Source: Zoogloea sp. (lineage in GTDB: Bacteria > Pseudomonadota > Gammaproteobacteria > Burkholderiales > Rhodocyclaceae). Taken from it: a stretch of 64,000 nt of DNA. Positions 18,730 through 27,525 of this stretch are shown here, piece after piece (the first letter of the stretch is position 1; each line of letters begins with the position of its first letter). The DNA lies in NCBI RefSeq assembly GCF_028693495.1, contig NZ_JAQUVG010000001.1, positions 49,633-113,632 of the forward strand, read 5' to 3'. A model generated the notes under the pieces. It was not told the DNA's origin. It saw only the letters and a list, made by a program, of their open reading frames with translations, and ran no database searches. Made by a program: the position numbers and the translations under genes.

Positions 18730-20150
18730 ACGACCGTGTTCCCATGTCCCTGATTCCCGGCGATGAGGCCGGCCTCCCCCCGGGCGCTGCCCGCTGCCCC
18801 GGTCCCAGCGCCCGGGATATCGTCGCCCGGGACGTGAACCCGCCGCCCCAGGTGTTGCGGGAGACCCGCTACGAGTTCCTCGGCGACGAGGACATCGACT
18901 ACCGCCGCTACACCTCCCGGGAGCACTACGAGCAGGAGATGACCCATCTCTGGGCGAAGACCTGGCAATGGGCCTGCCGCGAGGAGCACATCCCCCAGGT
19001 GGGCGACTACTACGTGTATGAGATCGGCCATCATTCGGTGCTGGTGGTGCGCACCGGAGAGGGCATCAAGGCCTATTACAACTCTTGCCTGCACCGGGGC
19101 ACCAAGCTGCGCCCGGAGGAGGGGATGGGTTCGGCCCAGGAGCTGCGCTGTCCCTTCCACGGCTGGACGTGGACCCTGGAGGGCGCCCTCAAGAGCGTGC
19201 CCTGCGCCTGGGATTTCCCCCACGTGAAGCCGGAGGCCTACCGTCTGCCGGAGTTGCGGGTGGGCCTGTGGGGCGGCTTCGTGTTCATCAATCTGGACGA
19301 AAACGCGCCGTCCCTGGAAAGCTATCTGGAGGTGCTGCCCGAGCATTTCCGCAACTGGGATCTGGGCCAGCGCTATACCGAGGTGCATCTGGGCAAGATC
19401 CTGCCGTGCAACTGGAAGACCGGAATGGAGGCCTTCATCGAGGCTTACCATGTCTTCGAGACCCATCCCCAGCTGCTCCAGGGCACCGGCGATGCCAACG
19501 TCCAGTACGACGTGTACGGTGATCACGTAGCCCGTTTCTACGTGGCGCTCGGCGTCGCCAGCCCCCATCTGGACAAGCCTCTCAGCGAGCAGGCGTTGGT
19601 GGACGCCATGCTGATTGGTGACCGCTCGGTGGTGGGGGACGAACTGGTGGTGGGCGAGGGCGAGAGCGCCCGTACCGTGATGGCCCGTGTCCTCCGCAAG
19701 GTACTGGGCGAGAAGTACGGCAGGGATCTGTCGGGGGTGTCCGATACGGAAATCATCGACACCATCGAATACCACCTGTTTCCCAACATGGTGCTGTTCC
19801 CGGGGGTGTCCCTGCCGATGGTCTACCGCTTCCGTCCCCTCAAGGACGACCCGGAGCGCTGCCTGTTCGAAATCCTGTTCCTGCGTCCGCTGCCGGCCCA
19901 GGGCCTGCCCCCCGACCCCCCCGAGATGGTGCTGGTCAGCGAGGAAGAGTCCTATGCGGTGGTCAAGGGGCTGGACCCGCTGCTGGCGAAGGTCTACGAC
20001 CAGGACACCGCCAACCTGCGGGCCCAGCAGCAGGGTTTCCGGGCCTCGAAGAAGCCTGGCCAGACCCTCGGCAACTACCAGGAAATCCTCGTCCGCCACT
20101 TCGAGCGTACCGCGGACCGCTATCTGGCCCGTGGTCAGGCGGACAGCTGA
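18726..20150 (+). CDS. Rieske oxygenase alpha subunit (paralogue B of tandem pair)
   Basis: Near-identical to 17296-18729, colinear at a 1430-bp offset; same Rieske and iron-site motifs. Confidence 0.94.
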   Translation: MNDRVPMSLIPGDEAGLPPGAARCPGPSARDIVARDVNPPPQVLRETRYEFLGDEDIDYRRYTSREHYEQEMTHLWAKTWQWACREEHIPQVGDYYVYEIGHHSVLVVRTGEGIKAYYNSCLHRGTKLRPEEGMGSAQELRCPFHGWTWTLEGALKSVPCAWDFPHVKPEAYRLPELRVGLWGGFVFINLDENAPSLESYLEVLPEHFRNWDLGQRYTEVHLGKILPCNWKTGMEAFIEAYHVFETHPQLLQGTGDANVQYDVYGDHVARFYVALGVASPHLDKPLSEQALVDAMLIGDRSVVGDELVVGEGESARTVMARVLRKVLGEKYGRDLSGVSDTEIIDTIEYHLFPNMVLFPGVSLPMVYRFRPLKDDPERCLFEILFLRPLPAQGLPPDPPEMVLVSEEESYAVVKGLDPLLAKVYDQDTANLRAQQQGFRASKKPGQTLGNYQEILVRHFERTADRYLARGQADS

Positions 20151-20154
20151 GACC

Positions 20155-20841
20155 ATGGATGCGCTCAAGGTGGTGAGTTTTATCCGGCGGCGGGCGGACT
20201 TCGGTCTGGCCGAGTTCAGCCAGTACTGGCGGACCACCCACAAGGATCACGCGCTGGCCCTGGCGGAGGCCGGCTTCTTTCAGGGCTACATCCAGAACCA
20301 CGCCGTGGAGCCCCAGCCCGATGGCCTGACGCGGATCGCCGACGGCGCGCCGGAGCTGTGGATCCGTGACCTGGCGGATCTCCAGCGTCTGGTGGACAGC
20401 CGGGAGTACCGGGAAGGCGCCGGCCCGGACGAGGCCCGTTTCATGACTCCACCCGCGGTTTCCTGCGTGGTCCGGGAACGGCTGGTTGCCGGACGCTCCC
20501 GGGGGCCGGCCCTGGCTGGGGCCGTCAAGCTGATGCTGGTGGTGGACCGGGATCCGGGACTGAGCCGGGAGGCCTTCCAGCGTTGCTGGCTGGCTGACGA
20601 TGGTCCTCTGGGGCGGCCGGCAGTGAGTCCCCTGCGGCTGACCCGCCAGGCTGTCCAGGCGGGTCCCGAAGACACCCCCTTCGATGGGGTCGAGTGCAGC
20701 TGGTGGCCTGACACCGCTGCTGCCCGGCAGGCCTGGAGTTCCCGGGACAACCAGGCCGGCCAGGGGCTGGTGGACCGGCGCAGTCTGCGCGGTCTGCTGG
20801 TGCGGGAGGAGATCGTCCTGGCTCCCCCGGAGCCGGCCTGA
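20155..20841 (+). CDS. EthD-like / dimeric alpha-beta barrel protein
   Basis: VVSFIRRRADFGLAEFSQYWRTTHKDHALALAEAGFFQGYIQNHA; start ATG at 20155 just after RHO stop. Confidence 0.7.
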   Translation: MDALKVVSFIRRRADFGLAEFSQYWRTTHKDHALALAEAGFFQGYIQNHAVEPQPDGLTRIADGAPELWIRDLADLQRLVDSREYREGAGPDEARFMTPPAVSCVVRERLVAGRSRGPALAGAVKLMLVVDRDPGLSREAFQRCWLADDGPLGRPAVSPLRLTRQAVQAGPEDTPFDGVECSWWPDTAAARQAWSSRDNQAGQGLVDRRSLRGLLVREEIVLAPPEPA

Positions 20842-20874
20842 GTTTCAAATCAATACGTTGACAAGGAATACCCA

Positions 20875-21645
20875 ATGATCGGACAGATTCTGCAGGACAA
20901 GGTAGCCATCGTCACCGGTGGCGCCCAGGGCATGGGCGCCGCGACAGCGATCCTGTTTGCCGAGGCCGGCGCCCGCGTGGTGGTGGCCGACATGAATGAA
21001 GCCGAGGGCCGGGCCGTGGTGGCCTCGATCGAGAAAGCCGGTGGTGTGGCCATGTTCCACAAGGTGAATGTGGCCATTGCTGCCGAGGTGGAGGGGCTCG
21101 TCCGGGCCACCGTGGAATGCTTCGGCCGCCTCGATGCGGCTGTCAATAACGCGGCCGTGACCCCTGACACCCATGTGCTGTCGGAAATGGACGAGAGTCA
21201 GTTCGACCGGGTGATCGCGGTGGATCTGAAGGGCGTGGCCCTGTGCCTCAAGTATCAGCTGGCCCAGATGATCCGCCAGGGTCAGGGAGGCTCCATCGTC
21301 AATATCGGTTCAGTCAGCTCCTTCCGTCCGCAGCCCACCAATGGGGCCTATGTGGCCGCCAAGCATGGGGTGATCGGCCTGACCAAGGTTGCCGCCCTGG
21401 AAAACGGCGAGCACAACATCCGCGTCAATGCGGTGGCGCCGGGTGCCATCGATACCCCCATGCTGCGCAATGCCCTGGCGGCGATGAAGGTCACCGAGGC
21501 GGACTTCGCGCCGGCCTTGAGCCTGCTGGGCCGCTTTGGCGAGGCCCGGGAAGTGGCCCAGGCCAGCCTGTGGCTGGCATCGGATCTGGCCTCCTACGTG
21601 ACCGGCACCACCATCAACGTGGATGCCGGTTACGCCAACCGTTGA
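20875..21645 (+). CDS. SDR-family oxidoreductase
   Basis: TGGAQGMGAATA; NNAAVTPD; YVAAKHG; INVDAGYANR. Confidence 0.92.
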   Translation: MIGQILQDKVAIVTGGAQGMGAATAILFAEAGARVVVADMNEAEGRAVVASIEKAGGVAMFHKVNVAIAAEVEGLVRATVECFGRLDAAVNNAAVTPDTHVLSEMDESQFDRVIAVDLKGVALCLKYQLAQMIRQGQGGSIVNIGSVSSFRPQPTNGAYVAAKHGVIGLTKVAALENGEHNIRVNAVAPGAIDTPMLRNALAAMKVTEADFAPALSLLGRFGEAREVAQASLWLASDLASYVTGTTINVDAGYANR

Positions 21646-21699
21646 ACCATCCAAACCATCACAACAACACGTAGTACCACCACCCAGAAGGAGACAAGC

Positions 21700-22227
21700 A
21701 TGAGCGATGTGAATGAACTGGCCCTGTTGCAGGAACTGGAAGACAAGGAAGCGCTGCGCACCCTGAATGCCCGCTTTGCCCGCGCCCTCGACCGGGCCGA
21801 CCGGGATCTGCTGGCGGGCCTGTGGGCCGCCGGCGCTCAGGTCGAGGACGGCGCCTTTGCTGGCCCGGCGAGCGAATACGTGGCCGCTGCGGTGAATCCG
21901 GCCGGCCTGGAGCGGAGTTTCCACTCCATTTCCAACGAGTTCTTCCTGATCGAAGGAGACAAGGCCCGGGGCGAGGTGTACGTGATCAACGTGGCCACCT
22001 GGAACAAGGAGGGGGGCAAGACCGACACCCTGATCGGTGGCCGCTACGTGGATGAATATGCCCGTGTGGAGGGCGCCTGGAAGTTTGCCCGCCGTACCTT
22101 CATCCATGAGTGGAACATGAGCTTCCCGACCACCGCCGTGTGGGACGAGGGCCTGTTCGGCATGATCAAGCTGCGTGGCCTGCGCAGCAAGGATGACCCC
22201 ATCTACACCGTCCTCGGAGAGCGCTGA
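21700..22227 (+). CDS. SnoaL/NTF2-fold family protein
   Basis: LEDKEALRTLNARFARALDRADRDLLAGLWAAGAQVEDG. Confidence 0.82.
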   Translation: MSDVNELALLQELEDKEALRTLNARFARALDRADRDLLAGLWAAGAQVEDGAFAGPASEYVAAAVNPAGLERSFHSISNEFFLIEGDKARGEVYVINVATWNKEGGKTDTLIGGRYVDEYARVEGAWKFARRTFIHEWNMSFPTTAVWDEGLFGMIKLRGLRSKDDPIYTVLGER

Positions 22228-22751
22228 TGAGCACCGCTGCCCGCATCCGCGCCCTGGCGGACAAGCAGGCCATCTACGACCAGATGTGCCGCTACATCCA
22301 GGCCGTGGACCGTTGTGACCTCGACCTGCTGAAGTCCACCTTCCACCATGACGGTTCGGTGGTTTTCGGCATCTTCGACGGCAACGCCCACGATTTCTGC
22401 GAATACGACATTCCCTTCATCAAGGACAACCTGGTGTGGGCCTTTCACCGGATCGCCAACGTGGACATCCAGCTCGATGGCAATCGCGCGGTGGCCGAGT
22501 CCTACATGCTGGGCAATGCGGCCGCGGCCCTGCCCGACGGGGCCCTGATCAACTGCCCCGACAACATGCGCTACCGGGATGTCTGGGAAAAGCGTGATGG
22601 GGTCTGGCGCATGTGGAAGCGCGACCTGGTGATGGACTGGAACGCCTGCTGGCCCTATGCCGGGCGCACTGACGGCGAGTTTGCGGCGTTCCGGGTCCAG
22701 GGCACCCGGGGCCGCGAGGACCGGGTCTACCAGCTTGGGCTGGTGGCTTGA
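22227..22751 (+). CDS. SnoaL/NTF2-fold family protein
   Basis: LADKQAIYDQMCRYIQAVDRCDLDLLKSTFHHDGSVVFG; overlaps previous stop. Confidence 0.82.
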   Translation: MSTAARIRALADKQAIYDQMCRYIQAVDRCDLDLLKSTFHHDGSVVFGIFDGNAHDFCEYDIPFIKDNLVWAFHRIANVDIQLDGNRAVAESYMLGNAAAALPDGALINCPDNMRYRDVWEKRDGVWRMWKRDLVMDWNACWPYAGRTDGEFAAFRVQGTRGREDRVYQLGLVA

Positions 22752-23218
22752 GGGTGGCGGGCGTAATGGACGAGGTCACACTCGATACCTTGCTCGATGA
22801 GGCGCGCATCGGGAAAGTCCTGATGGGCTATGCCGAAGCCCTGGACCGGCGGGACTGGCCAGCGCTGGAGCAGGTGTTTACCGCCGATGCCACCGCCCAT
22901 TACACCTCCATCGGCCATTTCGAGGGCCGGGAGGCGATCATCGAGGTGGTTCGCCAGGCCCTGTCAGTCTGTGGCCCGACCCAGCACCTGATCGGCACCG
23001 TGCGCATCGCCGTGCATGGGGATGGCGCCACGGCCCGGTGTTACCTGCAGGCCATCCACGCCGGGCTGGGTGACTACCGCGACCGGACGCTGACCGTCTG
23101 GGGGGAGTACCGGGATCGTCTGGTACGCCGTCCGGAAGGCTGGCGCATTGCCCATCGGGAACTGGCCCTGATCCACATGAGCGGCGACATTGGCGCCACG
23201 GCCCTGAGTGCCGGGTGA
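22748..23218 (+). CDS. SnoaL/NTF2-fold family protein
   Basis: IGKVLMGYAEALDRRDWPALEQVFTADATAHYTSIGHFEGREAI; overlaps previous stop; alternative ATG at 22766. Confidence 0.8.
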   Translation: MRVAGVMDEVTLDTLLDEARIGKVLMGYAEALDRRDWPALEQVFTADATAHYTSIGHFEGREAIIEVVRQALSVCGPTQHLIGTVRIAVHGDGATARCYLQAIHAGLGDYRDRTLTVWGEYRDRLVRRPEGWRIAHRELALIHMSGDIGATALSAG

Positions 23219-23243
23219 AACCCGGATTGAACAAGGATATGAC

Positions 23244-24023
23244 ATGCGTTTTTCCAGCAAGACTGTATTGATCACGGGTGCCGGTTCCGGCCTGGGTCAG
23301 GCGACGACCCTGCGACTGGCCGCCGAAGGCGCCCGCCTGTCCCTGGTGGATGTGGGGGCGGGAGCCCTGGAGCAGACCCGGCGTCTGATCGCCGAGGCCC
23401 ATCCCCAGACGGAACTGCTGCTGACCGTGGCGGACGTGACCGACGAGCAGGCGGTCCAGGCCTTCGTCCAGGCAACCGTGGACCGCTTCGGTGCCATCGA
23501 TGGCTTCTTCAACAATGCGGGGGTCGAGGGCAAACAGAACCTCACCGAAGACTACGGCATCGACGAATTCCTGCGGGTGGTTAATGTGAACCTCAACGGA
23601 GTCTTCTATGGCCTCAAGCACGTGCTGGCGGTGATGCACCGCCAGGGTCACGGCGCCATCGTCAATATGGCCTCCGTGGGCGGTTTGCGCGGGGTGGGCA
23701 GCCAGTCTGGGTACTCGGCCAGCAAGCACGGCGTCGTCGGCCTGACCCGTAACTCCGGAGTCGAGTACGGTCAGTTCGGCGTCCGCGTCAATGCGGTGGC
23801 GCCGGGAGCCATCATGACCCCGATGGTCGAGGGATCCCTGAAGCAGATGGGGGGCGACAACTGGGAGGCGGTGGGACGGGAATTCGTCAGTGTCAATCCC
23901 ATGAAACGCTTCGGCAGGCCGGCGGAAGTGGCGGGCACGGTTGCCTTCCTGCTCTCCGACGATGCCAGCTTCATCAACGCCACGGTCGTCCCGATCGATG
24001 GCGGTCAGTCCTACAAATATTGA
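23244..24023 (+). CDS. SDR-family oxidoreductase
   Basis: TGAGSGLGQATTLR; NNAGVEG; YSASKHG. Confidence 0.92.
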   Translation: MRFSSKTVLITGAGSGLGQATTLRLAAEGARLSLVDVGAGALEQTRRLIAEAHPQTELLLTVADVTDEQAVQAFVQATVDRFGAIDGFFNNAGVEGKQNLTEDYGIDEFLRVVNVNLNGVFYGLKHVLAVMHRQGHGAIVNMASVGGLRGVGSQSGYSASKHGVVGLTRNSGVEYGQFGVRVNAVAPGAIMTPMVEGSLKQMGGDNWEAVGREFVSVNPMKRFGRPAEVAGTVAFLLSDDASFINATVVPIDGGQSYKY

Positions 24024-24034
24024 GGGAAGTACCG

Positions 24035-24472
24035 ATGATCAGTGGAATCCACCATGTGGCCATTTCAACGCCGGACCTGCCCCGGGCGCTGGCCTTCTAC
24101 CGGGACCTGCTGGGTTTCCGGGAGGTGTCCCGCACGACCTGGGGCTCCGACCAGCCCAAGATTGACCAGGTGATGGCGCTCGAAGGAACCGCCGCCACCA
24201 CCGTGATGCTCCAGTTGGGTGCCATCTGTGTGGAGCTGTTCCAGTTCGAGGCACCTCCTCAGCCCGAGGCTGCGGCCACGGGTGAGCGCAAGGTGCACAA
24301 GCATGGCATCACCCACCTGTGCTTCGACGTGGACGATGCGGAAGCGGAATACCAGCGTCTGCGGGCTGCCGGGGTCCGCTTCCACGTGCCGCCCCAGGAT
24401 TTCGGGGTGGTACGGGCGACCTACGGCCGCGACCCCGACGGCAACGTGTTCGAACTCCAGCAGATCCTTTGA
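24035..24472 (+). CDS. VOC/glyoxalase-family protein
   Basis: ISGIHHVAISTPDLPRALAFYRDLLGF...GRDPDGNVFELQQIL. Confidence 0.88.
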   Translation: MISGIHHVAISTPDLPRALAFYRDLLGFREVSRTTWGSDQPKIDQVMALEGTAATTVMLQLGAICVELFQFEAPPQPEAAATGERKVHKHGITHLCFDVDDAEAEYQRLRAAGVRFHVPPQDFGVVRATYGRDPDGNVFELQQIL

Positions 24473-24526
24473 TCTCCTCCGGGCCGCCTTGTCCAGGGTG
24501 GCCCGGGTCTTTTTCCGTCCCAGCCC

Positions 24527-25210
24527 ATGACCGGTTCGAAGCCCATTGCCGAGGCGGGAGGGCGGCTGCGGCTCAGCCAGCCCCTCAAGAGCCTGCGCAC
24601 TCGCCAGCAGATCCTTGATGCCACCCTCCACTGCCTGGTGGACTGGGGCTACGCCCATACCACCAATGAGGCGATTGCCATGCGCGCCGGTCTGTCCCGG
24701 GGTGCGGTAACCCACCATTTCCCGTCCCGGGAGGTACTCTTCCGGGCCTTTGCCGACTATCTGATGGATGTGCGGCTGGTGGAGTACCGGGCCATGGTCC
24801 GGGCCGTGGTGGCCAGTCTCGAGGGCAGCTCCGGCTTCGAGGCGATGCGCCTGACCCTGGATCTGATGGATGAGGACTACGTCACCAGTCCTGGATTTCA
24901 CGCCCTTCAGGAGCTCCTGCAGGGCGCCCGGGGCGAGCGCTTTCTCGGCCGGCTGGTGGCCCGTCTGGCCCAGGAGATCGATGTCCGGGAAACCCAGGTA
25001 CGGGCCGAGCTGCTGCCTGTCTGGCAGAATCTGCCGGAAATCAGTGAAATGCTGCGGGATCTGACCGTCTACGTGCTGGTCAGCCTGACCATCAGCCCGG
25101 AGGCCTGTAGCGATGCAGCCCGGCGCAGCCGCCTGCTGGACGTGGTTGCTGAAGCCGCCGCCCGGGAACTGGAGCAGGCCCTGATACGGCAGGCCAGCGC
25201 ACAGCCCTGA
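24527..25210 (+). CDS. TetR/AcrR family transcriptional regulator
   Basis: RTRQQILDATLHCLVDWGYAHTTNEAIAMRAGLSRGAVTHHFPSREVLFRAFADY. Confidence 0.92.
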   Translation: MTGSKPIAEAGGRLRLSQPLKSLRTRQQILDATLHCLVDWGYAHTTNEAIAMRAGLSRGAVTHHFPSREVLFRAFADYLMDVRLVEYRAMVRAVVASLEGSSGFEAMRLTLDLMDEDYVTSPGFHALQELLQGARGERFLGRLVARLAQEIDVRETQVRAELLPVWQNLPEISEMLRDLTVYVLVSLTISPEACSDAARRSRLLDVVAEAAARELEQALIRQASAQP

Positions 25211-25236
25211 AGCGCTGGCCGGTCCACGTCCGGCAG

Positions 25237-25260
25237 CCCGCCTCCACAAGGGGAGGCGGG
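25237..25260. terminator. intergenic hairpin between convergent genes
   Basis: CCCGCCTCC-acaagg-GGAGGCGGG; no clear T-tract. Confidence 0.4.
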
Positions 25261-25269
25261 TCCGGGCGA

Positions 25270-26022
25270 TCAGCGGATCGTTTCACCCCCGTCGATGACG
25301 AATTCGGCGCCCGTCACGTGCCGGGATTCGTCGGAAGCCAGGAAGACCACCATGGCGGCAACCCCTTCCGGACTGCCCTGGCCGTGGTTGTTCAGCTGGT
25401 CCAGGGCTCCGCTGGTGGCATCTGACAGCGCCACTCCTGCGCTGGCGGTCATGGGGGTCTCGTGGGCGCCGGGCAGGATCACGTTGCAGCGGATCCCGTC
25501 CCGTTTGTTGTAGCAGTGGATGGCCACGCTCCGGGTCAGGGAGCGGATGGCCCCCTTGGCCGCCGTATATGAGGCGATTTCCCCGATTCCCATGATCGCG
25601 GCGATCGACGAGATGTTGATGATCGAGCCGCCCCGGCCGGTCTTGCGCATGGCCGGAATGGCATGCTTGCAACCCAGGAAGGTGCCCTCGGACATCACCG
25701 CATTGACGAAGCGGTATTGCTCCAGCGGGGTGTCCTCCACCGAAGTGAATTGCACCAGGCCTGCATTGTTGACCAGCACATCCAGTCCGCCAAAGTGCTC
25801 TACTGTGGCGGCGATGACCGATTGCCACTGGGCTTCGTCGCGGACGTCATGGCGCAGAAAGAGCGCGCCGGGGATGCTCGCCGCAGTCTGCCGTCCCAGT
25901 TCCTCATTGACGTCCGTCAGGACCACCCTGGCACCTTCCCGGGCCAGCATGCGGGCATCGGCAGCGCCCAGACCGGAAGCCGCGCCGGTGATCAGTGCAA
26001 CTTTTCCTTCAACACGTCCCAT
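25270..26022 (-). CDS. SDR-family oxidoreductase
   Basis: TGAASGLGAADAR; NNAGLVQF; YTAAK; EGTFLGCKHA. Confidence 0.92.
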   Translation of the reverse strand: MGRVEGKVALITGAASGLGAADARMLAREGARVVLTDVNEELGRQTAASIPGALFLRHDVRDEAQWQSVIAATVEHFGGLDVLVNNAGLVQFTSVEDTPLEQYRFVNAVMSEGTFLGCKHAIPAMRKTGRGGSIINISSIAAIMGIGEIASYTAAKGAIRSLTRSVAIHCYNKRDGIRCNVILPGAHETPMTASAGVALSDATSGALDQLNNHGQGSPEGVAAMVVFLASDESRHVTGAEFVIDGGETIR

Positions 26023-26083
26023 GTTTTTCTACTCCAGTGATATCAGGTCAGGTGCTCCGGCACCAGGCCGGAGCGGGGTGAGG

Positions 26084-26110
26084 CGCGCCTCTCCCAAGGG
26101 GAGAGGCGCG
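26084..26110. terminator. 12-bp perfect hairpin between DUF1329 and SDR on minus strand
   Basis: CGCGCCTCTCCC-AAG-GGGAGAGGCGCG. Confidence 0.5.
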
Positions 26111-26122
26111 GGCTGAGCAGGC

Positions 26123-27499
26123 TTACTTGACGCCGCTACCGGCCAGGGCTTCGGGGGTGTACCAGGCGGAAGGCATGGGCTTGGTCACCACCCAGCCGGT
26201 CTTGTTGAGAGAGTAGGCCTGGCGGACGTAGGAGCCGGTCTGCAGGTCATACACGGTGAACTCCTCGCTCTGACCACCCTCGGCCTCATAGAAAGAGGTC
26301 GGATGCATCTGGACGAAGCGATAGATCGCCCCGGATGCGTCATAGGATTCGGCAACGCCGGCCCCGCCGAGCAGATCCTCGTCGAAGTAGAAGGTCCGGC
26401 GCGGGTAGATGTGACGCTTGCCTTCCTTCAGGGTGGCCTCCACGACCCAGACCCGGTGCAGCTCCCAGCGTACGCAATCCGGGTTCAGGTGCTGCTTGGT
26501 GAGGACGACGTCACGTCCGCAGACGGTCTGGTCCTGGATCTTGTACATGTTGTAAGGAATGTAGAGCTCCTTCTTGCCGACCAGCTTGAAGTTGTAGCGG
26601 TCGAGCTGCCCAAAGAAGAGCGAGGAGTCATCCACGGTGCCGATGCCGGCACCGGTCGGCGAGGGCGTGTCATAGCCGACGTCGGGGGAGAGTTTGATCC
26701 GGCGCTGGCCGGCCAGGTAGGTCCAGGCTTTGCGACCCACGTTGTTCATGTCGAGGGAGTCATGAATGACCAGTTTCTCGCCGGCCTTGCGTACGGGAGA
26801 GTGGTAGTCCATGCGCCGCAGATCCCACATTTCGTCACTGCCCAGAGGCGTGCTGCGCTTGGGGTCGAAGGGCGTGTTCAGGGTCCGGGTGGACCAGCCT
26901 GAGGTGTCGATCTTGTTGCCGGAGACATCCACCACGGTGGATTGAGCGTCATCGATACCGAAAGAATAGGCCTGGAACTTGAGGATCCGGTTCCACATCA
27001 TTTCGCTGCCGTTCTTGGGGATCGGGAAGGGGGTGCCGCCCCAGCAGTTCTCGAGCCCCAGCCCGTCAGCCGTCAGCTTGCAGCTCGTCGCGTTCTTGAT
27101 GGAGTTGTCCAGGAAGGCCTTGGGGTACTTGAAGGTCCGGTGGCTCGGAAAGACATCCATCCGGAAGGTCGCGTACTTCTTGAACATCGCCTTCTGGCCT
27201 TCGCTCAGCTTGTCGGCGTGCTGGGTGTAGTTGGCGGGCGTGATGCTCAGGAGCGGCTTCTCGTTGGCGAAGGGGTCAGGACGGATACCGGGTTTGGCCG
27301 GGTCGTAACTGGGGGGGGGATTCTTCAGGCCACCGGTATACGCCGGGATGGTGCCATCCTTGTTGCCAGCGATTTCCGCTCCCCAGGGCGTCAGGGTAGT
27401 GCCCAGTTTTTTCGCTTCTTCGGCGGTCACGGCCGCGCTGGCCGTACCGGCAATGGTCAATCCGACGAGGACGGCCAAGGTTTTGAGGCGTGCATGCAT
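26123..27499 (-). CDS. DUF1329 family exported protein (second copy)
   Basis: MHARLKTLAVLVGLTIAGTASAAVTAEEAKKLGTTLTPWGAEIAGNKDGTIPAYTGG. Confidence 0.9.
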   Translation of the reverse strand: MHARLKTLAVLVGLTIAGTASAAVTAEEAKKLGTTLTPWGAEIAGNKDGTIPAYTGGLKNPPPSYDPAKPGIRPDPFANEKPLLSITPANYTQHADKLSEGQKAMFKKYATFRMDVFPSHRTFKYPKAFLDNSIKNATSCKLTADGLGLENCWGGTPFPIPKNGSEMMWNRILKFQAYSFGIDDAQSTVVDVSGNKIDTSGWSTRTLNTPFDPKRSTPLGSDEMWDLRRMDYHSPVRKAGEKLVIHDSLDMNNVGRKAWTYLAGQRRIKLSPDVGYDTPSPTGAGIGTVDDSSLFFGQLDRYNFKLVGKKELYIPYNMYKIQDQTVCGRDVVLTKQHLNPDCVRWELHRVWVVEATLKEGKRHIYPRRTFYFDEDLLGGAGVAESYDASGAIYRFVQMHPTSFYEAEGGQSEEFTVYDLQTGSYVRQAYSLNKTGWVVTKPMPSAWYTPEALAGSGVK

Positions 27500-27525
27500 G
27501 AATGATTTCCTTGTTCTGCGGGATG

